A stretch of 64,000 bases of DNA, taken from assembly GCA_029239755.1 (NCBI GenBank), contig JARBUI010000003.1:1-64000 (forward strand), read 5' to 3'. The stretch comes from Clostridia bacterium (lineage in GTDB: Bacteria > Bacillota > Clostridia > Lachnospirales > Cellulosilyticaceae). The notes under the pieces are model-generated. The model made no database searches and had not been told where the DNA came from. It saw only the letters and a list, made by a program, of their open reading frames with translations. A program made the translations under genes and the position numbers. Within the stretch, counting starts at the first letter, position 1; every line of letters starts with the position of its first letter. Positions 24,159-33,791 of the stretch are shown in pieces.

Positions 24159-24740
24159 CTATTTACCCAAGTAAGCACTGTAGCCTCTTCTTAAAGCCTC
24201 TTTATTCATCTCTATTGTGTGTTTTGGTACAGTCTTCTCGACAATTGATTCCCATTCTTCTATGGTATCACCTATATATGCTGCATAAGCGCCAATCATA
24301 ATCATATTAACAACTTTGACATTACCTATTTCTTTAGCAATTGACAAGGCATCTATAAAACAAGTATGCTCACATGAAGCCTTTAAATCATCTAATATAT
24401 CTTCTGGATACTTAGCCATTCCCATTACAACTGGCATAGGATCTATTTGCTGCGTATTAGAAATAACAACCCCATCTTTTTTAAGAAATGGCATATATCT
24501 CAATGCTTCTAACTTCTCAAAAGCAAAGATAATATCTGCTTCTCCAAGTTCTACAAGCGGCGAGTACACTTTTTCGCCATATTTAACCTGCATCACAACA
24601 CTGCCTCCGCGCTGCGCCATGCCATGTACTTCTGACATTTTGACATCATAACCCTTTGACATAGCATAATTCCCTATGATACGTCCTGTAAGAAGTGTCC
24701 CTTGTCCGCCGACCCCTACTATAAGTATCTTTTTTGTCAT
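24159..24740 (-). CDS. iorB: Indolepyruvate:ferredoxin oxidoreductase beta subunit
   Basis: About 193 residues from the chosen start. It forms the gamma-type (POR gamma-like) half of the enzyme that oxidatively decarboxylates aryl pyruvates, from aromatic amino-acid transamination, to aryl-acetyl-CoA with reduction of ferredoxin. 'ILIVGVGGQGTLLTGRIIG' is the N-terminal glycine-rich motif, and 'EVHGMAQRGGSVVMQV' is typical. I start it at 24740, one base after the iorA stop; the longer frame to 24863 would run inside iorA. The ribosome site lies in the end of iorA, so the two subunits are coupled. Confidence 0.95.
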   Translation of the reverse strand: MTKKILIVGVGGQGTLLTGRIIGNYAMSKGYDVKMSEVHGMAQRGGSVVMQVKYGEKVYSPLVELGEADIIFAFEKLEALRYMPFLKKDGVVISNTQQIDPMPVVMGMAKYPEDILDDLKASCEHTCFIDALSIAKEIGNVKVVNMIMIGAYAAYIGDTIEEWESIVEKTVPKHTIEMNKEALRRGYSAYLGK

Positions 24741-24741
24741 C

Positions 24742-26469
24742 TTATTTGCCCCCCTTGTTAATAGCACCCTTTTTACAAACTGATTCGCACAAACCACATC
24801 CTGCACACAAGGCTTCATTAATCCTTGCAGCCTTTTCACCTTTTTGAATAGCAGGGCAGCCAAGATTTAAACATAGGCCACAGTTTGTACAATCATCTTC
24901 ACATACATTGTAAGTTTCCCACTTTTCTTTTATAAGGAGCTTACAAGGAGCTTTCGTAATAATAACAGAAGGTTCATCTTTTGCCGTTTCTTCTCTTAGC
25001 GCTTTTTCTACTGCTTTCATATCATAAGCATCAATAACAACTACATTAGGAACTCCAATCGCCCTGCATAGTGCTGGAATATCTATAGCATAAGCATCCT
25101 CACCCTTTAGAGTCTTACCTGTTGCTGGGTGGTGCTGATGACCAGTCATCCCTGTTGTAGAGTTATCAGCAATAATAATAGTTGCAGCCCCTCTATTATA
25201 GACAACATCAATAAGCCCTGTTATTCCTGAATGCATAAAGGTAGAATCACCTATAATACCTACAACATTTTTAGAAAACTCCTTTCCTCTGGCTTTTTCC
25301 ATTCCATGGGCCATACCAATGCTCGCTCCCATACAGACACAAGCATCCATTGCTGAGTGGGGTGCCATAGAACCAAGAGTATAGCATCCAATGTCTCCCA
25401 TCGCCGTAAGTTTTAATTTTTTAAGTACAGTATAAAAACTTCTATGAGGACATCCTGGGCAAAGGACTGGTGGTCTAACCGGAAGTGCCTTTGGAGCCGC
25501 TGCACTTTCTACTTCAATTCCAAAAACATTTTTAATTTGCCTAACTGTAATTTCCCCTTGTCTTCCAAATAGTACTTTACCTTTTGCATCAATCTGAAGT
25601 GCCCGTACTTGTTCTTCAATAACAGGTTCTAATTCTTCTACTATGTATAAGGTTTCTACTGTATCTGCAAATTCTTTAATCACATCAAGAGGCAGTGGGT
25701 TAACCATAGCAAGCTTTAATATATTAGCCTCAATACCTGATTCTTTTACATATTGATAACAGATACCACTTGTAATAATCCCTATCTTGCTTTCTGATTT
25801 TTCAATAGAATAAAGACCAAGCGTCTTAATATCGCCAGCTAGTCTATTCATTCTTTCTTCTACAACTTTATGTCTTACTCTTGCATTAGCTGGAGTCATA
25901 ACATATTTTTGAATATCTTTCTTGTATTCTTTAAGGCCAATTTCTTCTTTATCACATATTTCTACAGTCCCCTGTGAATGGGATACTCTTGTTGTAAGTC
26001 TTATAATAATAGGTGTATCGTATTTTTCACTAAGCTCCATACCTAGTTTGACATATTCTTTGCATTCCATACTGTCCGCTGGCTCAAGTACTGGCACGTT
26101 TGCTGCTCTTGCAATCAATCTTGTATCCTGCTCATTTTGTGAACTATGCATGCCAGGATCATCAGCTACGAAAATAACCAGTCCCGCATTAACTCCTGTA
26201 TAGGCTACTGTAAAGAGTGGATCTGCAGCTACATTAAGACCAACGTGCTTCATTGCTGCAACAGATCTTGCTCCCCCAAAACTACTCCCAATAGCTACTT
26301 CTAAGGCTACTTTTTCATTAGGCGCCCACTCAGCATATATATCATCATACTTAGCAATAATCTCCGTTATTTCTGTACTCGGTGTACCTGGGTAAGCTAC
26401 TGCAACTGTAGCACCTGATTCATATACCCCTCTAGCAATAGCCTCATTTCCAAGCATTAATTTTTTCAT
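24742..26469 (-). CDS. iorA: Indolepyruvate:ferredoxin oxidoreductase alpha subunit
   Basis: About 575 residues. It holds the thiamine-diphosphate site ('GDSTFMHSGITGLIDVVYN...ADNSTTGMTG') and two C-terminal [4Fe-4S] ferredoxin motifs (CTNCGLCLNLGCP and CAGCGLCESVCKKG). The first cluster motif has an x3 Cys in place of the usual final spacing (GLCLNLGCP), as in IorA proteins. The N-terminal 'LMLGNEAIARGVYESG' is the pyrimidine-side domain. I chose the ATG at 26469, six bases after GGGAGG; 26511 lacks a site. Found in anaerobes that ferment or make aromatic amino acids. No aryl-CoA synthetase gene is nearby. Confidence 0.96.
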   Translation of the reverse strand: MKKLMLGNEAIARGVYESGATVAVAYPGTPSTEITEIIAKYDDIYAEWAPNEKVALEVAIGSSFGGARSVAAMKHVGLNVAADPLFTVAYTGVNAGLVIFVADDPGMHSSQNEQDTRLIARAANVPVLEPADSMECKEYVKLGMELSEKYDTPIIIRLTTRVSHSQGTVEICDKEEIGLKEYKKDIQKYVMTPANARVRHKVVEERMNRLAGDIKTLGLYSIEKSESKIGIITSGICYQYVKESGIEANILKLAMVNPLPLDVIKEFADTVETLYIVEELEPVIEEQVRALQIDAKGKVLFGRQGEITVRQIKNVFGIEVESAAAPKALPVRPPVLCPGCPHRSFYTVLKKLKLTAMGDIGCYTLGSMAPHSAMDACVCMGASIGMAHGMEKARGKEFSKNVVGIIGDSTFMHSGITGLIDVVYNRGAATIIIADNSTTGMTGHQHHPATGKTLKGEDAYAIDIPALCRAIGVPNVVVIDAYDMKAVEKALREETAKDEPSVIITKAPCKLLIKEKWETYNVCEDDCTNCGLCLNLGCPAIQKGEKAARINEALCAGCGLCESVCKKGAINKGGK

Positions 26470-26686
26470 TGAAATCCTCCCTCTTGAGCTCTTACTCTGT
26501 TTAACTTGCAACTTGCTTTAATGATAACATCATTATTCTTTATTTTTCAAGTATTTATCAACAATTTTGCATTTTAATACATTATTCCTTCAAATTCTCC
26601 TAGCTTTACATCCTATACTAATAAGAGTATACTAAGCTAATAAATACCAATAATCTGGCAAATCAGTTATGCGAAAGAGGTGTAAA

Positions 26687-27469
26687 ATGAATACAGCCTA
26701 TCCTCATGAACAAATACTAAATTTTGCAGTAAAAGCCGGAGAAATCATGCTTCAAAGTGGTGCTGAAACCTATAGAGTTGAGGATACTATTACTAGGATT
26801 TTAAAAGCTAATGCTTATTATTCAGTAGATACTTTTGTGATTCCTACTGGTATTATTGCAACAATAGAAGATCCTTCTTTTTCTATGTGCACTAAAGTAT
26901 CCCGAGTTAAAAATCGTTCTACTCGTCTTGATCGCATTGAACTTATTAATCAGCTCTCAAGAGATTACGTTTTAGGGAATATCCCTTTAGATGCTGCTGT
27001 TAAAAAACTAAATGAAATAGAAAATATCTCTACCTACTCATCAGGTATGGTTATCCTATGGACAGGTATATGCAGTGCCTTTTTTTCTGTTATGTTTAAA
27101 GGTAACCTGCTTGACTTTTTTCTCACATTTATTATTGGTGTACAAGTTGGTTTTCTTCATCATACTTTACGCCATAAACATATTGTGAGTTATTTTGTTC
27201 TTTTCGTTTCCTCACTTGCTATAGGCTTTAGTGTTATGGTGAGTTATTATCTTCTAGGTGACAAAATGCATATTGAGCCTATTGTTATTGGATGCATTAT
27301 GCCTCTCCTTCCAGGTGTTGCATTTACAAATGCCGTAAGAGATGCTATAGGCGACGAACTTTTATCAGGTATATCTAGGGGAGTTGAGTCGCTTCTTATT
27401 GCAATCGCTTTGGCTGCAGGCATAGGCGTTTCTTTAAACATCGGTTTTAGATTAGGAGGTTTGCTATGA
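26687..27469 (+). CDS. ThrE-like exporter, N-terminal half (DUF1212)
   Basis: About 260 residues. A soluble N-terminal domain ('AGEIMLQSGAETYRVEDT', typical of the ThrE/YjjP family) is followed by five membrane helices. In actinobacteria the two halves form one threonine/serine exporter; in E. coli they are split as YjjP and YjjB, a C4-dicarboxylate exporter. Here it is split. The start at 26687 follows GAGGTG; the ATG at 26669 contains the ribosome site itself. Coupled to the next gene by ATGA overlap. Substrate could be Thr/Ser or a dicarboxylate. Confidence 0.88.
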   Translation: MNTAYPHEQILNFAVKAGEIMLQSGAETYRVEDTITRILKANAYYSVDTFVIPTGIIATIEDPSFSMCTKVSRVKNRSTRLDRIELINQLSRDYVLGNIPLDAAVKKLNEIENISTYSSGMVILWTGICSAFFSVMFKGNLLDFFLTFIIGVQVGFLHHTLRHKHIVSYFVLFVSSLAIGFSVMVSYYLLGDKMHIEPIVIGCIMPLLPGVAFTNAVRDAIGDELLSGISRGVESLLIAIALAAGIGVSLNIGFRLGGLL

Positions 27470-27897
27470 TCCTAAGTATCCTAAGTGCATTTATATCTAC
27501 TATAGGTTTTTCAATTTTATTTCATGTTCAAAAAAAGCACCTCTTAACGTGTGGCGTTGTAGGAGCAATAGGCTGGTCCATCTATCTTTTAGGAGAAAGC
27601 AAAGGGTTTTCTACTGTTTTATCTACCTTTTTAGCCAGTCTTTTAGTAACTGAGCTTTCCTACATGCTGGCCAAAAGACTCAAAACACCTATTACAGTAT
27701 TTCTGATAGCAGGTATTATTCCCCTTGTCCCTGGACTTGCACTATATCGTACTATGTATTCCCTCCTTATTTCAGATTATACAATTGCTCTTGAATATGC
27801 CATTCTTACTTTTGAAATAGCAGGGGTTATTGCTAGTGCAATTGTTATTATTTCAGTTTTTCCTCTTATATGGCGCAAACCAACCTTAAAGAGATAA
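27466..27897 (+). CDS. ThrE-like exporter, C-terminal half (DUF3815)
   Basis: A 143-residue membrane protein with about five helices. 'KRLKTPITVFLIAGIIPLVPGLALYRTMY' is the conserved core of the DUF3815/YjjB half. GTTTGAGG-type site lies inside the upstream gene; the starts and stops overlap by four bases, so equal amounts are likely. The two proteins together make the full exporter. A strong terminator follows. Confidence 0.88.
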   Translation: MILSILSAFISTIGFSILFHVQKKHLLTCGVVGAIGWSIYLLGESKGFSTVLSTFLASLLVTELSYMLAKRLKTPITVFLIAGIIPLVPGLALYRTMYSLLISDYTIALEYAILTFEIAGVIASAIVIISVFPLIWRKPTLKR

Positions 27898-27900
27898 TTA

Positions 27901-27929
27901 AAGGCCACTAACTTGAAGTTAGTGGCCTT
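27901..27929. terminator. Bidirectional terminator between ThrE-like pair and degV-like gene
   Basis: Perfect inverted repeat AAGGCCACTAACTT / AAGTTAGTGGCCTT around a single G, so about 11 bp of usable stem. It serves the exporter operon (plus) and the convergent DegV gene, whose stop lies four bases away. Confidence 0.85.
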
Positions 27930-27932
27930 CGA

Positions 27933-28799
27933 TTATCTCTTTTCTCCTAGAAAGAAGACAGCTACAGTACCTGGTCCTGCGTGGGAGCCAATGGCTGCCC
28001 CTATTGGATTCACAATAATATTCTTTACTTTTAGTATTTCATTTATCTCTTGTATTAATCCTGTAAGTTCTTCTTTACAATCTCCATGACTTATAAAGAC
28101 TGTCTGCTCTTCCGGGTTTACTATATTTTCTTTTATCTTTTCAATCAGTGCATTTAAAGATTTTTTTCTGCCTTTTGCTTTGGAAACGGGTATAAGCTTC
28201 CCTTCATCATTAACCGTCATAATAGGCTTAATACTTAATATTGTTCCGATTGTAGCAGCCGTCTTTGAGACTCTTCCACCTCTATAGAGATGATTAAGAT
28301 CTTCAACCGTAAACCAATGATTAACTTTTAATTTGGTATCTTCTATCCATTTTACTATAAACTCAGTACTTTTCCCTTGTTTTATAAATTCACTTGCATA
28401 GTATACAAGTAATCCTAGCCCTAGGGAAGCTGACTTACTATCAATAATCGTTATAGAGGCACTATTTATCTCCTCTTTTACTTCTTCTGCTGCAAGTCTG
28501 GCACTATTTACGCACCCGCTTAATACCGAAGAAAAACCTATATAAATGACATCATAGCCATCTTTAGTATATTTCTCAAATACATCCTTAAATGAATAGG
28601 CATTAATTTGAGATGTAGTAGGCATTTCTCCTGCACGAATACCCTCATAAAATATCTTGTACGTATTCTCCTTGCCTAATTCATCTCTTATTTCTTTATC
28701 TTTAAGATGTACCGTAAGCGGCAAAACGATTATGCTGTTTTCATATATATATTCATACGGTAAATCACAACATGAATCTGTGACTAAGATTGTTTTCAT
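27933..28799 (-). CDS. DegV family fatty-acid-binding protein
   Basis: A 288-residue DegV/FakB protein. It opens 'ILVTDSCCDLPYEYI', the DegV start with the Asp/Ser that hold the fatty-acid carboxylate. 'MPTTSQINAYSF' (TSQ motif) and 'YIGFSSVLSGCVNSARLAAEE' are family motifs, as is the C-terminal 'GSHAGPGTVAVFF'. Family members present bound fatty acid to the kinase FakA for use in phospholipid synthesis (established for S. aureus FakB). No FakA gene is nearby. GGTGGAAAG before the ATG. Confidence 0.93.
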   Translation of the reverse strand: MKTILVTDSCCDLPYEYIYENSIIVLPLTVHLKDKEIRDELGKENTYKIFYEGIRAGEMPTTSQINAYSFKDVFEKYTKDGYDVIYIGFSSVLSGCVNSARLAAEEVKEEINSASITIIDSKSASLGLGLLVYYASEFIKQGKSTEFIVKWIEDTKLKVNHWFTVEDLNHLYRGGRVSKTAATIGTILSIKPIMTVNDEGKLIPVSKAKGRKKSLNALIEKIKENIVNPEEQTVFISHGDCKEELTGLIQEINEILKVKNIIVNPIGAAIGSHAGPGTVAVFFLGEKR

Positions 28800-28887
28800 C
28801 TTTCCACCCCTTTAACTATAAGTTTTTATTTATTATAGCCTTTTTACTTTAGAAACCTTCAATCATACAGTTAAATATTGAATCTTA

Positions 28888-29997
28888 TTACAATGAAGCG
28901 ATCTCTTCTAATCTTTTAATGATAGGAAGCTTTTGAGTACAAGCCTTTTCACATTTACCGCATGCAATGCATTCTAAAGCGCCGCCGTTCTCTTCTCTTA
29001 ACTGCCAATGGTTTTGAATACGACTCATAATATCTTCCTTTTTATCTGTAATAATATACTGATTGTATGCATCCATAAGTTTAGGAATAGCTATGCCTTT
29101 TGGACAATCATCACAGTAACCACAGCCTGTGCAAACATTATTTAAAGAAGCTTTAAGATGAGACTTAATCTGTAATTTTTCATACTCTGTGATAGGTTTT
29201 AAATCTTTAATAGCCTCACAAGCTTCATCAACTTGTGCTTTTGTTGAAAAGCCACAAAGTGTGACTGTAATTTCCGGATGGGATGCATTAAAGCGGATAG
29301 CTGCTTTTGCAACAGTGTCTTCATCATTTTGTTTTAGAAAAGAATAATAGTCTGCACGCTGAGGAATAAGTCCTCCTCCTAATGGGTTCATTGTCACAAC
29401 TGCTCGGTTAAGACGTTTAGCTGCTTCTAGGCCTTTTTCCCGAAAAGCAAAGTTAGTTGCATTATAGCCTAGCAGAACTCCTTCAAAAAGCCCTGTTTCC
29501 AGCATCTTTTCAATATCATCCCCATTTGCATGCGTAGAAAGTGAGATATGCTCGACAAGACCACGCTCCTTAGCCTTTAAAAATCCTTCGAAGATTCCGC
29601 CCTTTTGTGTATAGCCTCTAAACATATCATAATCTAAAATACACCATAAATGCATAAAATTAATTCTATCTATTCCGAGCCGCGAAAGTGAGTTTTCAAT
29701 TCTTCTTAATACATCATCACTTGTTTTGTCTCCTGTTACATGGGTTGAAGTTTTGGTAGAAACATAAAAGTCTTTTTTCATCTGCCTAAAAGCATACCCT
29801 AATATTTTTTCACTTTGATCATCGCAATATAGCGGAGCCGTATCAAAGTAGTTAATTCCCTTTTCTCTTGCATAACTTACAAGTTCAGCACATTTTTCGT
29901 AATTGCCATTTTTAAAGTCTTCGTCTAAAAATCTCATTGCACCGAAGCCAATAATGGAAATTTCTTTATCCGTTTGCCCATATTTTCTATAAATCAT
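28888..29997 (-). CDS. Aldo/keto reductase fused to 4Fe-4S ferredoxin domain
   Basis: About 369 residues. An AKR barrel with the usual tetrad (Asp/Tyr in 'INYFDTAPLY', Lys in 'VSTKTST', His in 'NFMHLW') and a C-terminal iron-sulfur domain with 'CTGCGYCDDCPKGI' (about 292-305) and 'CIACGKCEKACTQK' (about 347-360). This fusion is common in clostridia and may couple carbonyl reduction to ferredoxin, but substrates are unknown. ATG at 29997 is seven bases after GAGGAGG; an ATG six bases upstream lies too close. Divergent from the next gene. Confidence 0.93.
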   Translation of the reverse strand: MIYRKYGQTDKEISIIGFGAMRFLDEDFKNGNYEKCAELVSYAREKGINYFDTAPLYCDDQSEKILGYAFRQMKKDFYVSTKTSTHVTGDKTSDDVLRRIENSLSRLGIDRINFMHLWCILDYDMFRGYTQKGGIFEGFLKAKERGLVEHISLSTHANGDDIEKMLETGLFEGVLLGYNATNFAFREKGLEAAKRLNRAVVTMNPLGGGLIPQRADYYSFLKQNDEDTVAKAAIRFNASHPEITVTLCGFSTKAQVDEACEAIKDLKPITEYEKLQIKSHLKASLNNVCTGCGYCDDCPKGIAIPKLMDAYNQYIITDKKEDIMSRIQNHWQLREENGGALECIACGKCEKACTQKLPIIKRLEEIASL

Positions 29998-30129
29998 ATA
30001 CATGCCTCCTCTTTCTTTACTATATTATATATTTTTATATTTTTCTATATTCTTCTTGATATTTTTAAATCTAATAATATTCACGAGAATTTGCCTTCAG
30101 CTACGCTGATCTTTCATCTCATCATAAAC

Positions 30130-30158
30130 TTGCTATTATTTGGATATACTATTATTAT
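30130..30158 (+). promoter_or_regulatory. Promoter of the unknown membrane-anchored protein
   Basis: TTGCTA (30130-30135), 17 bases, TATTAT (30153-30158), about 38 bases before the start codon. Confidence 0.55.
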
Positions 30159-30196
30159 AGACTTATTGATTTATTCGTAAATGAAAGGTGCATGTT

Positions 30197-31819
30197 ATGA
30201 AAAATAAAATTATTTCTTTTTTAATTTCATTTGTTATCGTTGCTATAATAGCTTATGTCCAATTACCTGTTTTAAGATTAGATTTTACTTCTCTTTTTAT
30301 CACTCTCATTCTTTTTTTCGTGCTGTTCGGTGTGCTCTGCACAGACAAAGGACAGTTATGGACACTTACAAAGACCTCTAAAATAAGCTTTAGCATAGCA
30401 GGGTTATTAGGTATTTATCTGCTTGTTGTTCCATTCGTCACATCAGCAGTTTTTTTCCACGCAAAAACCTATCGAAATCTCATTGGTACTGTGCAGGAAA
30501 GTGAATTTACTAAGGATGTAAGTCCAGTGAATACAGACGATATTCGTCTTGTTGATGAACAAACAGCAATACGACTTGGAGATAAAAAGCTTGGTGAAGT
30601 TCCTGGCCTTGGCAGTATAGCGCAGCTTGGGAAGTTTCATATACAAAATGTAGATGAAAATCTTTACTGGATAGCTCCTTTAGTACATAGGGGTGCTATA
30701 AAGTGGCTTACCAATCTAACCGGTACAACAGGATATATTATGGTATCTGCTACCAATCCACAAGATGTACGCTTCATACAAGAGTTAAATGGCAAACCTG
30801 TTAAAATTGTCTATCAGCCTGATGCGTACTTTCATCAAGATTTAGCACGTCACATCTATACAAATGGCTTTGCAAATGTAGGACTTACAGACTTCACTAT
30901 GGAATTAAATGATGAGGGCAGACCTTATTGGGTTGTTACTTTATATGAACACAAAATAGGTTATGCTGGCAGCGATGCGATTGGGGTAGCTACAGTAGAT
31001 GCCGAAACTGGCGAAATTAAACGTTATACCCCATCTGCTGCTCCAGCATGGATTGACCGTATCCAGCCCGAAAGATTTATCGGCGAACAAATTAATAATT
31101 GGGGTGTTTATGTAAAAGGATTCTTGAATGCTCGTATTGCGGAATCCAGTGTTCTCATGCCAACGCCTGGTATTTCTCTTGTTTATGGAAATGATGGACG
31201 ATCTTATTGGTATACTGGTCTTACTTCTTCTGGTGCAGATGAAGCGACTATTGGCTTTATTCTTGTTGATACAAAAACAAAAGAAGCTAACCTTTACAAA
31301 CAGCCCGGTGCTACTGAGGTTGCCGCAATGCGTTCAGCTGAAGGAAAGGTTCAGGAAAAAGGGTACGTTGCTACTTTCCCTATTATGTATAATATATTGG
31401 GCAGCCCTACTTATGTCATGTCTTTAAAAGATAAAGCTGAACTTATTAAAATGGTTGCATTTGTATCTGTTGAAGACTATAGTCTCTTAGGGCTTGGTGA
31501 GACTAAACAAGATGCTCTTAGAAGTTATAAAGAGTCTCTAAAAGCTAAAGGAAACACTATTAACATAGGTAATAACAGCTCTGTATTATCTGCATCCGGA
31601 AAAATTTCACGTATTAATCAAAGTGTCCAAGGCGGCAATACCTATTACTATTTTACGTTAGATTCTATGCCTGACCTTATTTTCTCTTCCTCTATTTCTG
31701 TATCTAGTGAGATTGCTGTTACGCAGGTTGGAGATACTGTAGCCCTCAGCTACGAAACCTATGGCAATAACAGTATTGATATAACTGCCTTTGATAATCT
31801 CGTTCTTAATATAAAGTAA
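30197..31819 (+). CDS. Unknown membrane-anchored protein with PepSY-like repeats
   Basis: About 540 residues. Two or three N-terminal hydrophobic segments (residues ~5-25, 30-47, 66-88) precede a large soluble region. Within it, segments of the kind 'WVVTLYEHKIGYAGSDAIGVATVDAETGEIKRY' and 'YWYTGLTSSGADEATIGFILVDTKTKEANLY' look like two PepSY-like strand-helix repeats, each ending in a G-E/K-like turn. The family is not one I can name. The ATG at 30197, six bases after AAAGGTG, is preferred to the GTG at 30188. Single gene, strong terminator. Confidence 0.78.
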   Translation: MKNKIISFLISFVIVAIIAYVQLPVLRLDFTSLFITLILFFVLFGVLCTDKGQLWTLTKTSKISFSIAGLLGIYLLVVPFVTSAVFFHAKTYRNLIGTVQESEFTKDVSPVNTDDIRLVDEQTAIRLGDKKLGEVPGLGSIAQLGKFHIQNVDENLYWIAPLVHRGAIKWLTNLTGTTGYIMVSATNPQDVRFIQELNGKPVKIVYQPDAYFHQDLARHIYTNGFANVGLTDFTMELNDEGRPYWVVTLYEHKIGYAGSDAIGVATVDAETGEIKRYTPSAAPAWIDRIQPERFIGEQINNWGVYVKGFLNARIAESSVLMPTPGISLVYGNDGRSYWYTGLTSSGADEATIGFILVDTKTKEANLYKQPGATEVAAMRSAEGKVQEKGYVATFPIMYNILGSPTYVMSLKDKAELIKMVAFVSVEDYSLLGLGETKQDALRSYKESLKAKGNTINIGNNSSVLSASGKISRINQSVQGGNTYYYFTLDSMPDLIFSSSISVSSEIAVTQVGDTVALSYETYGNNSIDITAFDNLVLNIK

Positions 31820-31855
31820 TAACCAAAACTATAGGTAAATAAATGTGGGCACCTT

Positions 31856-31883
31856 GGAAGTTCTTTTTAGAACTTCCTTTTTT
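31856..31883 (+). terminator. Terminator
   Basis: GGAAGTTCT / AGAACTTCC stem with a TTTT loop and six T residues after it, 36 bases past the stop codon. Confidence 0.9.
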
Positions 31884-31903
31884 AATTTGAAATTCTCTGT
31901 TAG

Positions 31904-31932
31904 TTTACAATTTATATTGATTTACTTATAAT
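31904..31932 (+). promoter_or_regulatory. Promoter of the sensing operon
   Basis: TTTACA (31904-31909), 17 bases and TATAAT (31927-31932): a good sigma-A promoter. It starts the kinase/regulator/binding-protein operon. Confidence 0.7.
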
Positions 31933-31982
31933 ATAAATACAGAGGATTGTTTCTGGTTTCACAGCATTTACTACAAATAGAA

Positions 31983-33788
31983 ATGGTGATTTATTTGAAA
32001 ACATATCATTTATATACTAGCTTTAAGACTAAAATCGTTATACTTTTTACTTTAGTCACATTACTCGCTCTAAGTTTACAAACTGTATTGTTTCAATATT
32101 CATCTTCTAAGCTTATTTATCAAGAAGCCAAGAGGTCGAGTTTAAATGCGCTTACAAATATGCAGGATGACCTTTATACCTTTATCAAATCTCTAGAAAA
32201 TGATATTTTACAAATTTATAATCGTTCTGATTTTATTACTGATCTAACTGAAGAAGTGAATATAGAAACTATAAAGTCTCGTTATAATAAAATTGCCTAT
32301 CAGATGGCACTATCTGATTTTTCGCCTTCTCAAAATGTTAATGCTCTGTACATTTATAATATTGATAATAAGCTTATAAGCTTTTATCGCCATGCTACAA
32401 CTCCAAAATATACTTATCCAGAGGACATTTATAATCATTCAATGTCAAATAATGCAAGTATAGTTAAAGACTATGCCGCCTCTGATAACAAAATCACACT
32501 TATATCAAGCTATTACAATGCTAACCGCGGGCAAAATATGATACGCTTTGTCATGAAAATTTATGGTAAAAATGCTACACGCAAAATAGGTTATATTGTA
32601 TGTGATATTGACCAAAAAAGCTTTTTAAAACGAATCAATAAATACATATATTCTCCAAAGCAAATCGTATGGCTTCAGCCAATTGGAGATCACCCAACAT
32701 TACAGGTAGGTGACTTAACAGAACGTGACAAATCATATTACAATGAAATCACCTCTCTAATATTTGCCAACGCTTGGTCTTCCAAAAACAATATAGATAA
32801 TCATGAAAATGTATTTTTTCAAATACCCCAAAAAAGATATAATTTGGTAGCCTTTTCGCTCACCCCACACTTTTTGCTAGAGGAAAACCAAAAGTTACTT
32901 ACTCAAAATCTTATCATTATAGGTATTCTCCTTATCATCACATTTTCATTTTTATCTGCTATTATCTCTGAGTTTCTAACTAATTCACTTACTAAAATGA
33001 TGTATACAATTAATCAAATTAAAAATGGAAACACCACATTAAGAATGACTGATTTAAAGAATGATGAATTTGGCAAACTTGGTGAGGAATTTAATGAGAT
33101 GCTGGATAAAATTGAAAATCTAATCATGCAGGAGTATGAGTCTAAACTGCTTATTAATAATGCTAAATATAAAGCTCTTCAAGCTCAAATTAATCCGCAC
33201 TTTCTTTATAATACTCTAGATACTATGAGCAGCATTGCTTCCATGCAGCAGTGTCACTCAGTCAGTGCCCTTTGCAAAGCACTTTCCAATCAGTTTCGTT
33301 ACTCACTTGATATGAAGAATCCGCTGGCTACAATTGAAAGTGAGCTTCTGCATTTAAAAAACTATCTTCATATCATGAATGTTCGTATGCAAAACAGTAT
33401 TGCTGTTGAAATTTCCCTTGATAATAACCTTTTACATGAACAAATACCCCGTATTTCTATCCAGCCGCTAGTTGAAAACTCTATTTTGCATGGACTTAAA
33501 AATAAATACGGAGATAAAAAGATTTGGATTGAAGTAAAAGCATTAGAAAATGATATTGTCATTTCTGTAAAGGATAATGGGGTGGGCATGAATGAACACG
33601 AGGTTTGTCTCAGCCTTCAGAATTCTGAGCTTGATGCCCTAGAGAAAAATAGCTCTATTGGTTTAAATAATATCAATGCTCGTGTAAAGATCTTATTTGG
33701 CAAAGAATATGGAGTAAAAGTAGAAAGCACTATTAATGTAGGCAGTACTGTTTTTCTCTATATACCACGCATGAAAGAAAGGTGCTAG
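31983..33788 (+). CDS. YesM-type sensor histidine kinase
   Basis: About 600 residues. Order: a membrane helix (30-50 of the frame), a large extracellular sensor region with Cache-like character (to about residue 320), a second helix, a HAMP domain ('NSLTKMMYTINQIKNGN'), and a PF06580-type kinase box whose phospho-accepting His is in 'QAQINPHFLYNTLDTM'. The ATPase N box 'QPLVENSILHGL' and G box 'DNGVGM' follow. Such kinases control carbohydrate genes. Start is uncertain: ATG 31983 has no site, while the TTG at 31995 lies five bases after GGTG. It precedes its YesN partner by three bases. Confidence 0.93.
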   Translation: MVIYLKTYHLYTSFKTKIVILFTLVTLLALSLQTVLFQYSSSKLIYQEAKRSSLNALTNMQDDLYTFIKSLENDILQIYNRSDFITDLTEEVNIETIKSRYNKIAYQMALSDFSPSQNVNALYIYNIDNKLISFYRHATTPKYTYPEDIYNHSMSNNASIVKDYAASDNKITLISSYYNANRGQNMIRFVMKIYGKNATRKIGYIVCDIDQKSFLKRINKYIYSPKQIVWLQPIGDHPTLQVGDLTERDKSYYNEITSLIFANAWSSKNNIDNHENVFFQIPQKRYNLVAFSLTPHFLLEENQKLLTQNLIIIGILLIITFSFLSAIISEFLTNSLTKMMYTINQIKNGNTTLRMTDLKNDEFGKLGEEFNEMLDKIENLIMQEYESKLLINNAKYKALQAQINPHFLYNTLDTMSSIASMQQCHSVSALCKALSNQFRYSLDMKNPLATIESELLHLKNYLHIMNVRMQNSIAVEISLDNNLLHEQIPRISIQPLVENSILHGLKNKYGDKKIWIEVKALENDIVISVKDNGVGMNEHEVCLSLQNSELDALEKNSSIGLNNINARVKILFGKEYGVKVESTINVGSTVFLYIPRMKERC

Positions 33789-33791
33789 AAG

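Noticed and set aside
24741-24863. N-terminal extension of iorB overlapping iorA
   Set aside because: It would lie inside the ferredoxin domain of iorA. The normal IorB start motif follows the ATG at 24740, which is one base after the iorA stop.
30443-30646. Antisense frame inside the membrane-anchored protein gene
   Set aside because: No ribosome site, no family resemblance; the plus-strand gene has promoter, ribosome site and terminator.
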